Source: Oasisia sp. SBJ-2009 (taxonomy: Eukaryota; Annelida; Polychaeta; Sabellida; Siboglinidae). Taken from it: a stretch of 64,000 bases of DNA. A program made the position numbers and the translations under genes. The stretch lies in the NCBI GenBank assembly GCA_964017155.1, contig OZ024856.1:37110294-37174293 (forward strand), given 5' to 3'. The notes below the pieces were generated by a model. The model saw nothing but the letters and a program-made list of their open reading frames with translations. It had not been told where the DNA came from and made no database searches. Positions 24,164 through 38,202 of this stretch are shown here, piece by piece. Position 1 is the stretch's first letter; each line of letters begins with the position of its first letter.

Positions 24164-27100
24164 CACGCACACGCATTTTTTTACTGCTACTGGCTTGAGA
24201 CACTGAGTACTAACTGTGTGCTACCCTTGACCCATGCAGGGATTTAAGAACAATGTATACACTGCCTGTCCAACGTATCTTGCCTGCCCAACTAAGCAGG
24301 CAAGATCTGGTGGGTTAGGGATAGATACCACTACTCTGTTAGTTGACAACAGAGTACATATTTATCCCCAGTAAGTGATAAACACCAGCTAATAGGGAAC
24401 AACGGCTTTTAAATTATCTTCCAAAAACACAGCTTATGTGAAGTAAACAAAGCTACCAAAATATTGAAACAGCACTGAGTCAAAACACATCTACTCAATC
24501 GACAGTCTCAGCCACACTCACCATTAACCCCCAACTACTGGTATTATATCCACTAACCATTAACCACCAACCACTAACCACGCTGTCTCTACTCTCCCAT
24601 GACTCTTGGCTACATAAAAGCACCACATCAAAGCTCTCTGTTTTGGCAGCTTGAACAGGTACATTGTTTCATTACTTCATTCTTTCCTTCATTCATTCAT
24701 TTGTGGGAAGCAGCCATACAGTCCTGCCAGTGCCAACACCAGTACACTCCATGTGGACAGTCACAGTTGAAACCCACGACTGTGTGACTGTTTCTTCAGG
24801 TGTACAGTGGCCTCAGATTTGCGTGGTCAGTGGGTCAGATCTGTATCAGGTGGACCATCCATTGAGACCGGTCAACGGTCTTATGTACGGTGTGACGCAG
24901 GAACAAAACACGGAACAAACAGAGCTTTGCTTGTTAAATATATATGCATTTGTTTACACCCATGAATTATAACGGACACGCTGTGGAATGTGTGAGGTAG
25001 TCAGGTGGTCGTACTGTGGCACTTCCTGTGTTGTTACCACACATCAACAAAGTACAGGTCTGTGTAAGGTTTGTAGTGTACGCTGTCTTATGCTGTCATG
25101 GTCTGTGTGTACCTCTACACATTACAGGTGGTAATGAAGACAGCTAGGTCCTACATTTTTGTTGTGGCCTCAGCTGAATCATCGACTTGACATGTCTGTT
25201 TTGTTTCTCTGTTGTCACTGACCATTATGTATGTTTGTGGGGACCACAGCCCAGAATTTCCACTCTCCCATGACCAAGTTCCGACTGTGTCCACCTGGTT
25301 GACCATGCTGGTCAAACACAGTGATATGATATTACGAAACAAGAAACCAGTTCCAACCACGTGACAGTCGTGACTTAGGAGATTTCAGATTCTGTGACAG
25401 GATTATAATTATGGCCTCCGTTGTCATCCAAACAAGGTTTATGATTTTATATGGTTAATTTTCTTCTGTTTGGTCTTTGTTTACCTGAAGTGACTGGACA
25501 CGTGTACATGTTTTGGTCAGTAACATATCTTAGTGGACACTATTGAACTGGACACTGTTGGTAACTGTTAAGCTTGGCACTGTTGGTCACTGCTGAAATG
25601 GACACTGTTGGTCACTGTTGAACTGGACACTATTGGTCACTGTTGAACTGGACACCATTGGTCACTGTTGACCTGGACACCATTGGTCACTGTTGAACTG
25701 GACACCATTGGTCACTGTTGACCTGGACACCATTGGTCACTGTTGAACTGGACACCATTGGTCACTGTTGAACTGGACACCATTGGTCACTGTTGAACTG
25801 GACACCATTGGTCACTGTTGACCTGGACACCATTGGTCACTGTTGAACTGGACACCATTGGTCACTGTTGAACTGGACACCATTGGTCACTGTTGAACTG
25901 GACACCATTGGTCACTGTTGACCTGGACACCATTGGTCACTGTTGAACTGGACACCATTGGTCACTGTTGACCTGGACACCATTGGTCACTGTTGACCTG
26001 GACACCATTGGTCACTGTTGAACTGGACACCATTGGTCACTGTTGAACTGAACACCATTGGTCACTCTTGAACTGGACACCATTGGTCACTGTTGACCTG
26101 GACACCATTGGTCACTGTTGAACTGGACACCATTGGTCACTGTTGACCTATCACTGTTGTAGGTACAGACAGTGAGCTAGAGACGGTCAAGAAGTGTACG
26201 CCCTTATATGGCCAGCCGTCATGGTGGGGTGGTTGGTCCGATGACGGCAGTGACGAGAAACCAAGTCAGGACAACAGCAAAGTGAAGGACAAGTTTAACG
26301 GTAGGTATACGTTGCCCCTAGACACTAAGTGAAGGACAAGTGTAATGGTAGGTCTACGTTGCCCCTAGACACTAAGTGAAGGACAAGTGTAATGGTAGGT
26401 CTACGTTGCCCCTAGACACTAAGTGAAGGACAAGTGTAATGGTAGGTCTACGTTGCCCCTAGACACTAAGTGAAGGACAAGTGTAATGGTAGGTCTACGT
26501 TGCCCCTAGACACTAAGTGAAGGACAAGTGTAATGGTAGGTCTACGTTGCCCCTAGACACTAGTGAAGGACAAGTGTAACGGTAGGTCTACGTTGCCCCT
26601 AGACACTAGTGAAGGACAAGTGTAACGGTAGGTCTACGTTGCCCCTAGACACTAGTGAAGGACAAGTGTAACGGTAGGTCTACGTTGCCCCTAGACACTA
26701 GTGAAGGACAAGTGTAATGGTAGGTCTATGTTGCCCCTAGACACTAGTGAAGGACAAGTGTAATGGTAGGTCTACGTTGCCCCTAGACACTAGTGAAGGA
26801 CAAGTGTAATGGTAGGTCTACGTTGCCCCTAGACACTAGTGAAGGACAAGTGTAATGGTAGGTCTACGTTGCCCCTAGACACTAGTGAAGGACAAGTGTA
26901 ATGGTAGGTCTACGTTGCCCCTAGACACTAAGTGAAGGACAAGTTTAACGGTAGGTCTACGTTGCCCCTAGACACTAAGTGAAGGACAAGTGTAATGGTA
27001 GGTCTACGTTGCCCCTAGACACTAGTGAAGGACAAGTGTATTGGTAGGTCTATGTTGCCCCTAGACACTAAGTGAAGGACAAGTTTAACGGTAGGTCTAC

Positions 27101-30100
27101 GTTGCCCCTAGACACTAAGTGAAGGACAAGTGTAATGGTAGGTCTATGTTGCCCCTAGACACTAAGTGAAGGACAAGTGTAATGGTAGGTCTATGTTGCC
27201 CCTAGACACTAAGTGAAGGACAAGTGTAATGGTAGGTCTATGTTGCCCCTAGACACTAGAGAAGGACAAGTGTAATGGTAGGTCTATGTTGCCCCTAGAC
27301 ACTAGAGAAGGACAAGTGTAATGGTAGGTCTATGTTGCCCCTAGACACTAGAGAAGGACAAGTGTAATGGTAGGTCTATGTTGCCCCTAGACACTAGAGA
27401 AGGACAAGTGTAATGGTAGGTCTATGTAGCCCCTAGACACAAGTGAAGGACAAGTGTAATGGTAGGTCTATGTTGCCCCTAGACACTAAGTGAAGGACAA
27501 GTGTAATGGTAGGTCTATGTTGCCCCTAGACACTAGAGAAGGACAAGTGTAATGGTAGGTCTATGTTGCCCCTAGACACTAGAGAAGGACAAGTGTAATG
27601 GTAGGTCTATGTAGCCCCTAGACACAAGTGAAGGCCTGTTGTTGTAAATAAGCCACACTTCCTGTCTGACTTTGTCATTTTGTACATACAAGGTTAAGTG
27701 TTGCTTCATGTGCAGGATGCAACATTTTGTTGACATTTGTGTGAGTGTGTTATGGTGTTTGTGTAATGATGCATGTTTTATAACATTTGTTAAATATTAC
27801 TATCACGACTGACACGTATGAACTACTGAACTGAAAAGTAAATACAAAACATGCAGATTAGACAACTCTATTGGCAATAATTTTATATTGGACGCAGGTT
27901 GTTTTACCTGCATGCTCCGTATAGTTGTGATTTATGGACTCAGGACCAACAATTGAGTGAATGTTTTGTTATTAGCTACCCCATTCCCCACATGATGCTG
28001 GTCACTTCTGCCCTCTTGTCTCCCGACAGGAAGTAGCTCGTGCCCCGCGGAACGCCCCGGTTCTCTGACACTCCACTCCGCCACCCCACCCTCCACCTCC
28101 AGTCCCAGCCACATCGCCAGCCCGGTGCAGGTGGTGCCCCCTGGTGCCTGTTGGTACACGGTCGAAGTGATCAAGCCAGTGGTTGACCTCCAGAGTCAGG
28201 CCGCGGTGGGTGACAACTACGTGAGTGACTCCGACCTGCTCCTGGAGGACTTCAAACAACGTACACTCAAGGTGAGAAAATACACGACACGAAATTGTAT
28301 ATTTTACAGTTTTTCCGCCCAAAATTTGAACATGGAAAAGCGGTTAACCCTGGGTATTGCGGTTAACCCTGCTAGTCTCAACATTATTGTCAATCAATGT
28401 TATTTTGAAACTGGATTTATTTTGTTTATCATTAACCAATTATTTTAACACTGAACGGTTGTAATTATTTATTTGTATATTTATATAAATTTATTATTAT
28501 AATTAATGTATTGTTAATAGTTTAATATATTGTATTTTTTTAGTCATTTGCAATTTTATTGATTTTGTTAATTTTATTTAGTAGTAATAACAGTAGCATT
28601 TCTTAGCAGTTTAGGATTTTGAAATATTGATGAATGTATGCATGCTATTAATTTATTTACCATTGTAAAGTGGCTCAGAAGAATTATTTGGATGTCACTT
28701 TGGAAGAAATATGTTATGGGGGGTGTATTATGAAGTCGTACGAGCCAAAATATCAAATATGTCTATCTAGGTCAAATCTTATTAATGATGTAATTTTTAC
28801 TGTATGATGCCACCTTTCAATGATCAGTTTGTTTTCCTTGATAAATAATAAAAAAATTATTAATACAAAATTTATCCATTTGGTGATCTAACTTGTTATG
28901 TGGGTGAGATTGTAACTGTGACTCAAAACATTGTTATTTTAAAATTTGGTTTGATTTCAACAATACACCCTAAACTACTATTGTAGTAGGTATTTTATAA
29001 GTCTCAATTTTAAATAAACAAAAGGCAACTTTTTGGTGCAGTGATTTTTTTTATATGTTTACAAAATAACTGTGTTTTTTAAATGGATATCTAACTGGTA
29101 GAAGAGTTCCGGCTTGTGTGGTTGGGCTCCTGGGATGAGATGCACATACAATGCCCGAAAGTCAGCATACTGATAATAATAATAATAATAAAGCATTTAT
29201 ATAGTGCTGTAAATCCATATTACCCTGTTCAAAGGCACTGTTAGAAAACATAAAAACAGCACAAAATAAATAGACCTACTAAGACACACTGTTACAGGCC
29301 GCACTGTGGACTCCGCCGGAGCGTGACCCGGGCCCGGGGGACAGCCCCCAATACCTGCCCCCTAACCTACAGACGTCCAAGCCCCGCGTCAACATGACGG
29401 GCACAGCCTTCACCATCGACCTGCGGGACGGCAACAGCAGCCCAGAGATGCCCAAGATCAACATGGGCGACAGTCTCAGCAAGTTCCTGCCACACAAAGT
29501 GCGCCGCAGCTTCAAGGAGCGGTCGGACAAGATAGAGCGCATCAGTGCCAAGAAGGCACTCGCAGCCACGGTGAGTGTTGTCAGGGGCGATAGTTGCCAT
29601 GGTGATTGACAGTTGCCATGAAGAATGCTGTCGTTTGGCTTTGTGACTGTTCTATAGAGTGCTGTCAGTTGCTCACTCACCACGACAACAGTTGCCATAG
29701 TGATAGTTGCCAAGGTGAACGTTGTCGTTTGTCTTGAGTACGGTTGCCAATTACCATGGTAACAGTTGCAATAATAAGTGCTATCAGTTGCCACTGTGAG
29801 TGTTTTCAGTGGCCAAAATCAATCTGTTGGTTGTCATGGTAATAATAATTTAAAAAAAATTATTCACGATATCTAACTTACAGTTAATCAATATGCCTAC
29901 AGTATATCAAAATTCAGAAAACAATTAAAATAAAGCAATTAATAAAATAAATAAGTTATTAAGTTAATTATAAAGTCACTAAAAGTCCTTTAAACTCGTC
30001 CACTGTGATGTTCGATGGCCTGTATAAATCACCTTATTCACTACCATTAGCCTGCTACCATTAGCCTGCTACCACTAGCCTGCTAACAATAGTCTGCTAC

Positions 30101-33100
30101 CATTAGCCTGCTACCACTAGCCTGCTACCACTAGCCTGCTACCATTAGCCTGCTACCACTAGCCTGCTACCATTAGCCTGCTACCACTAGCCTGCTACCA
30201 TTAGCCTGCTACCACTAGCCTGCTAACAATAGTCTGCTACCATTAGCCTGCTACCACTAGCCTGCTACCACTAGCCTGCTACCATTAGCCTGCTACCACT
30301 AGCCTGCTACCATTAGCCTGCTACCACTAGCCTGCTACCATTAGCCTGCTACCACTAGCCTGCTAACAATAGTCTGCTACCATTAGCCTGCTACCACTAG
30401 CCTGCTACCACTAGCCTGCTAACAATAGTCTGCTACCATTAGCCTGCTACCACTAGCCTGCTACCACTAGCCTGCTACCATTAGCCTGCTACCACTAGCC
30501 TGCTAACAATAGTCTGCTACCATTAGCCTGCTACCACTAGCCTGCTACCACTAGCCTGCTACCATTAACCTGCTACCACTAGCCTGCTACCATTAGCCTG
30601 CTACCATTAGCCTGCTACCATTAGCCTGCTACCATTAGCCTGCTACCACTAGCCTGCTAACAATAGTCTGCTACCATTAGCCTGCTACCACTAGCCTGCT
30701 ACCACTAGCCTGCTACCATTAGCCTGCTACCACTAGCCTGCTACCATTAGCCTGCTACCACTAGCCTGCTACCATTAGCCTGCTACCACTAGCCTGCTAA
30801 CAATAGTCTGCTACCATTAGCCTGCTACCACTAGCCTGCTACCACTAGCCTGCTACCATTAGCCTGCTACCACTAGCCTGCTACCATTAGCCTGCTACCA
30901 CTAGCCTGCTACCATTAGCCTGCTACCACTAGCCTGCTAACAATAGTCTGCTACCATTAGCCTGCTACCACTAGCCTGCTACCACTAGCCTGCTAACAAT
31001 AGTCTGCTACCATTAGCCTGCTACCACTAGCCTGCTACCACTAGCCTGCTACCATTAGCCTGCTACCACTAGCCTGCTAACAATAGTCTGCTACCATTAG
31101 CCTGCTACCACTAGCCTGCTACCACTAGCCTGCTACCATTAACCTGCTACCACTAGCCTGCTACCATTAGCCTGCTACCATTAGCCTGCTACCATTAGCC
31201 TGCTACCACTAGCCTGCTAACAATAGTCTGCTACCATTAGCCTGCTACCACTAGCCTGCTACCACTAGCCTGCTACCATTAGCCTGCTACCACTAGCCTG
31301 CTACCATTAGCCTGTTACCACTAGCCTGCTACCATTAGCCTGCTAACAATAGTCTGCTACCATTAGCCTGCTACCACTAGCCTGCTACCACTAGCCTGCT
31401 ACCATTAGCCTGCTACCACTAGCCTGCTAACAATAGTCTGCTACCATTAGCCTGCTACCACTAGCCTGCTACCACTAGCCTGCTACCATTAGCCTGCTAC
31501 CACTAGCCTGCTAACAATAGTCTGCTACCATTAGCCTGCTACCACTAGCCTGCTACCACTAGCCTGCTACCACTAGCCTGCTACCATTAACCTGCTACCA
31601 CTAGCCTGCTACCATTAGCCTGCTACCATTAGCCTGCTACCATTAGCCTGCTACCATTAGCCTGCTACCACTAGCCTGCTACCACTAGCCTGCTAACAAT
31701 AGTCTGCTACCATTAGCCTGCTACCACTAGCCTGCTACCATTAGCCTGCTACCACTAGCCTGCTACCATTAGCCTGCTACCATTAGCCTGCTACCATTAG
31801 CCTGCTACCACTAGCCTGCTACCATTAGCCTGCTACCACTAGCCTGCTAACAATAGTCTGCTACCATTAGCCTGCTACCACTAGCCTGCTACCACTAGCC
31901 TGCTACCATTAGCCTGCTACCACTAGCCTGCTACCATTAGCCTGCTACCATTAGCCTGCTACCATTAGCCTGCTACCACTAGCCTGCTACCACTAGCCTG
32001 CTACCACTAGCCTGCTACCACTAGCCTGCTACCATTAGCCTGCTACCATTAGCCTGCTACCACTAGCCTGCTACCATTATCCTGCTACCACTAGCCTGCT
32101 ACCACTAGCCTGCTACCATTAGCCTGCTACCACTAGCCTGCTACCACTAGCCTGCTACCACTAGCCTGCTACCACTAGCCTGCTACCACTAGCCTGCTAC
32201 CATTAGCCTGCTACCACTAGCCTGCTACCATTAGCCTGCTACCATTAGCCTGCTACCATTAGCCTGCTACCACTAGCCTGCTACCACTAGCCTGCTACCA
32301 CTAGCCTGCTACCACTAGCCTGCTACCACTAGCCTGCTACCACTAGCCTGCTACCACTAGCCTGCTACCACTAGCCTGCTACCACTAGCCTGCTACCATT
32401 AGCCTGCTATCATTAGCCTGCTACCATTAGCCTGCTACCACTAGCCTGCTAACAATAGTCTGCTACCATTAGCCTGCTACCACTAGCCTGCTACCATTAG
32501 CCTGCTACCACTAGCCTGCTACCATTAGCCTGCTACCATTAGCCTGCTACCACTAGCCTGCTACCACTAGCCTGCTACCATTAGCCTGCTACCACTACCA
32601 CTAGCCTGCTAACAATAGTCTGCTACCATTAGCCTGCTACCATTAGCCTGCCACCATTAGCCTGCCACCACTAGCCTGCCATCACTAGCCTGCCACCACT
32701 AGCCTGCCACCACTAGCCTGCCACCACTAGCCTGCCACCACTAGCCTGCCACCACTAGCCTGCCACCACTAGCCTGCCACCACTAGCCTGCCACCACTAG
32801 CCTGCCACCACTAGCCTGCCACCACTAGCCTGCCACCACTAGCCTGCCACCATTAGCCTGCCACCATTAGCCTGCCACCATTAGCCTGCCACCATTAGCC
32901 TGCCACCATTAGCCTGCCACCATTAGCCTGCCACCATTAGCCTGCCACCATTAGCCTGCCACCATTAGCCTGCCACCATTAGCCTGCCACCATTAGCCTG
33001 CCACCATTAGCCTGCCACCATTAGCCTGCCACCATTAGCCTGCCACCATTAGCCTGCTACCATTAGCCTGCATACAGAAATGAAGTTTCCTATTGGCATT

Positions 33101-33682
33101 TAAATGAAACGGGTGAAGCGTCCTCGAGATAGCGACAGTTCATTCCATTTGGCAGGAAAGGGTGTTCCAAACGCTCGCCTCTCGATTGATTTCGATACTC
33201 GTGGAGCCACTAGCTAAGCCGACTGCACGGCCCCTGAAGACGAGGGTTGAATGTTGTCGGATGTGACCAGGTAATCAGGAGCCAGGGACATAGACCCTCG
33301 TAGGGGTACACAAGAACTTAGACACGATGTGTTGTCTGACAGGCAGCCATGACAGGCAGCCATGACAGGCAGCCATGACAGGCAGCCATGACAGGCAGCC
33401 ATGTGCACTGGTAGGGGCGTGATTGTAAATATATTGGTCTGACGACATCCAGTGGGACAGGTGTATTGTGTCGCTTGAGTAGAGAGAGACATTTATTCAG
33501 CAACAACATAATACATTTACCATGTACAATATAACATGTAGTTATAAATAAGTTCTGATGTTGAAAGGGCAAGAAGAATTATGCTACTTAAAACATTTAC
33601 TACAATCAACATACAAGTGTAATTATATTACAACATACAACATTTCAAACAAAATTATACAATTTAAATTTTTAACTGTGTC

Positions 33683-33736
<54 letters not shown>

Positions 33737-36700
33737 GCTGCGAAATAAGGCCAGTCCGATCATCCGGGATGAGTAGTATTGGAGCGAGTTTCAGAAGAGC
33801 AGTCCCGTCGGACTAGCTGAAATGACTTGAAAATGGCAGTTGTTTATGGACACTCGTTTTTTACACCCGAGTTTTTACACTAAATATTCAATTGCAGACA
33901 TCTGTCATCTCGTTTTGACTTTCTCGTAATCATCATATGATGATGACGAAATGATGAATTGGCAAATTATTTTACTACCAGCAAAGGTTGTGTACATACA
34001 GCAAGGGAAGTCTAGCGCACAGCTGAGGCCAACATCTTCATTGGCTTCAATGCGCATCGCCTTCGTCCAACCCTGCCCATCAATGTGCATCGACGTCATT
34101 GATACACACACGCATGCACGCACGCACGCACGCATGCACGCACGCACGATTATTGCTGTCATCCACTTATTATATGTGACTAACCATATAATCTCTGTCA
34201 TCATATGTGACAAGCCATGTGTCCTCTGTCATCATATGTGACTAGCCATGTGTCCTCTGTCATCATATGTGACTAGTCGAGTGCCCTGTCATCATATGTG
34301 ACTAGCCATGTGTCCTCTGTCATCATATGTGACTAGTCGAGTGCCCTGTCATCATATGTGACTAGTCGAGTGCCCTGTCATCATATGTGACTAGCCATGT
34401 GTCCTCTGTCATCATGTGTGACTAGCCATGTGTCCTCTGTCATCATATGTGACTAGCCATGTGTCCTCTGTCATCATATGTGACTAGCCATGTGTCCTCT
34501 GTCATCATATGTGACTAGTCGAGTGCCCTGTCATCATATGTGTGTGACTAGCCATTTGTCCTCTGTCATCATATGTGACTAGCCATGTGTCCTCTGTCAT
34601 CATATGTGACTAGTCGAGTGCCCTGTCATCATATGTGTGTGACTAGCCATTTGTCCTCTGTCATCATATGTGACTAGCCATTTGTCCTCTCTCATCATAT
34701 GTGACTAGCCATGTGTCCTGTCTCATCATATGTGACTAGTCGAGTGTCCTCTGTCATCATATGTGACTAGTCGAGTGCCCTGTCATCATATGTGTGTGAC
34801 TAGCCATTTGTCCTCTGTCATCATATGTGACTAGCCATGTGTCCTGTCTCATCATATGTGACTAGTCGAGTGTCCTCTGTCATCATATGTGACTAGTCGA
34901 GTGTCCTCTGTCATCATATGTGACTAGTCGAGTGTCCTCTGTCATCATATGTGACTAGTCGAGTGTCCTCTGTCATCATATGTGACTAGTCGAGTGTCCT
35001 CTGTCATCATATGTGACTAGTCGAGTGTCCTCTGTCATCATATGTGACTAGTCGAGTGTCCTGTGTCATCATATGTGACTAGTCGAGTGTCCTCTATCAT
35101 CATATGTGACTAGTCGAGTGTCCTGTGTCATCATATGTGTCTAGCCATGTGTCCTGTGTCATCATATGTGTCTAGCCATGTGTCCTGTGTCATCATATGT
35201 GTCTAGCCATGTGTCCTGTGTCATCATATGTGTCTAGCCATGTGTCCTGTGTCATCATATGTGTCTAGCCATGTGTCCTGTGTCATCATATGTGTCTGGC
35301 CATGTGTCCTGTGTCATCATATGTGACTAGTCGAGTGTCCTCTGTCATCATATGTGACTATTCGAGTGTCCTCTGTCATCATATGTGACTAGTCGAGTGT
35401 CCTCTGTCATCATATGTGACTAGTCGAGTGTCCTGTGTCATCATATGTGTCTAGCCATGTGTCCTGTGTCATCATATGTGACTATTCGAGTGTCCTCTGT
35501 CATCATATGTGACTAGTCGAGTGTCCTCTGTCATCATATGTGACTAGTCGAGTGTCCTGTGTCATCATATGTGTCTAGCCATGTGTCCTGTGTCATCATA
35601 TGTGTCTAGCCATGTGTCCTGTGTCATCATATGTGAAAAGCCATGTGTCCTGTGTCATCATATGTGTCTGGCCATGTGTCCTGTGTCATCATATGTGTCT
35701 GGCCATGTGTCCTGTGTCATCATATGTGTCTGGCCATGTGTCCTGTGTCATCATATGTGTCTAGCCATGTGTCCTGTGTCATCATATGTGTCTGGCCATG
35801 TGTCCTGTGTCATCATATGTGTCTAGCCATGTGTCCTGTGTCATCATATGTGTCTAGCCATGTGTCCTGTGTCATCATATGTGACTAACTGTGTCACCAT
35901 GTCATCAGATATGATTAGCCGTGCACCCTCTCCCTCAGGCAGCTGTGAAACAGAAGAACTCTCGGTGGCAGCGGCGTAAGTCAACCACAGCTGTGTCGCC
36001 CCCAATGAGGCGTAAACCGTTTGGTTCTCCCACGCTCCAGCGCCGCTCCGGGTACATGTCTGACGGCCACCACTCCGCCTTCTCCAGCGACAACGAGGAC
36101 CACGGCACCACCAGTGAACTCATCCAGAGAGGTGGGTATTCACACAGACAGTTGCATTTCTTTTTTTCAGACTTACCACAATACAGTATTGAAAATAATT
36201 ATTTGTAAACATTATTATGTTGTCATTTTAGGTCCTTAGTGTGCATCACACTGTCACATCTAGACTTAAGACTTTCACTGTGGAAAATGAAATAATTACA
36301 GCACAACTTGAAGTGTGAGGTGGAAGAATCAGACATTGACAGTAGTGAATGATCTCAGTTCCTTGATCCCTTATTTCTCCCATCATCTCTTACTTCTCCC
36401 ATGATCCCTTATTTCTCCCATGGTCCCTTACTTCTCCCATGATCCCTTACTTCTCCCATGGTCCCTTACTTCTCCCATGATCCCTTACTTCTCCCATGGT
36501 CCCTTACTTCTCCCATCATCCCTTATTTCTCCCATCATCCCTTACTTCTCCCATGGTCCCTTACTTCTCCCATGGTCCCTTACTTCTCCCATGGTCCCTT
36601 ACTTCTCCCATCATCCCTTACTTCTCCCATGATCCTTCCATGATCTCCTGTGTCTTCCATGACCCATGACCTCTCCCACTGATATCCCTCATCCCATGAC

Positions 36701-38021
36701 ATCCCATGTGTTCCCAGGGAAGACCCGTCCCTCCCAAGGCCCTGCCTCCCGGCGGGGCAGTGCCATGGAGCGGCAGAACTCAACAAAACTGAAGGCGGCA
36801 TCGAAAAAATCCAGCACAGGAGCCAAGAAGACCACTGGTCAGACCAAGTCCAGTCCGTCCTCTGGCCACAAGGATGGACCAAGTAGTTACATGGAGGCCA
36901 GACAACTACGGCACTTCAAACACGCAGGTATGATATCAATACGTGATGACACTCACACACTTTGGGGAATGTGTTATAAGACAATTGTGACACAACATGT
37001 AGGTGAAAGTAATGTCAGAGAGTCAGAAAGTGGTGACAATTCCTCATGCTGGAGAGTATCATATAAGAAAGGCGTGTTACTGTTTGAAATGAATATTTTG
37101 TTCCTAATGAGTTAAGCTGTTAAAAAGAATCGCAAAAATCCCGAAAACAAGGCACCGATGAATATTTGAGTACAATTAGTCATCACACAGTTTTTCTAAT
37201 AGAAGTCAAGATGGTGTTCGATTCAACAAGTTTGTCAGAAAGAAAAATGGGAATGCAATTGGGGAGACCATATGATTGGCTAAACAAGAACATATCTTTA
37301 TAAAATGTCTTTGCCCGTTCCATCAAATGTCGCCATTACTAATGCTGACATACTGTAATATCTAAACCGTCACCTCTAGGCAAAGCCCCTGCCGACCCAA
37401 AGAAGTCCCCACAGCAGAACTCGTCCAAGACGCCAATGTCCAAGACAGCCAAGTCCCTCTGTAAGTCCTCGCCCAAGTCCTGCCGACACGCCCTCCGCCC
37501 CGACCCACCCGAGGACAACGTGAGTGACGCGGGCACGTACACGATCGACTGCGACGAGGAGGTGGAGGTGGAGAAGATGGACGTGATGAAGGCGAGGAAC
37601 GACATTGACCGGCTGTTTGGCCTCGAGTCCGCCACTGAACTACAGACGAGTTGTTCGGCGCCGGATGCGCGGTCAACGGCCAAGGTATGGGAACGACAGC
37701 GGAATAGCCAGAATGAGATCGACATTGGCAAGATGTCACTCGAGCAACTCATGAAACAGGTATTGCCACAGGTGCTCATGTGGTCTAGGGTGGATGGCGG
37801 CATTGCAGTCTCGGTTTTTGTTTTGCCTGTGTGTGTGTGTGTGTGCGTGCATGCGTGCGCTGTGTGTGTGTGAGAGAGTGTGTGTGTGTGTGTGAGAGTG
37901 TGTGTGTGTGTGTGTGAGTGTGTGTGTGTGTGTATGAGTGTGTGTGAGTGTGTGTGTGTGTGTTTTGTTGTGGGTGTTTGTGTGTGCGTGAGTGTATGTG
38001 TGTGTGTGAGTGTGTGTGTGA

Positions 38022-38098
<77 letters not shown>

Positions 38099-38125
38099 AG
38101 TGTGTGTGTGTCAGTGTGTGTGTGT

Positions 38126-38202
<77 letters not shown>

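Larger units (their letters stand above)
18742..26162 (+). other. CEP170 intron 5
   Basis: Long intron of about 7.4 kb. A degenerate TGACA/TTGTGACA array spans about 19225-19560, and 20560-21000 is AT-rich. It then holds a (CACTGT)n run, a tRNA-like SINE head, CTCTGT and GAAC/GCAC microsatellites and, directly before the acceptor, a 25-bp minisatellite. No exon was found; the phases of exons 5 and 6 agree without one. Confidence 0.75.
29571..35938 (+). other. CEP170 intron 8
   Basis: 6.4-kb intron. It contains a decayed donor-type repeat (29566-29835), a 3-kb 14-bp satellite (30045-33070), a moderately conserved repeat-like stretch (33075-33330), short arrays, an (AT)n run and a 31-bp minisatellite that reaches the acceptor. 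Confidence 0.85.
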
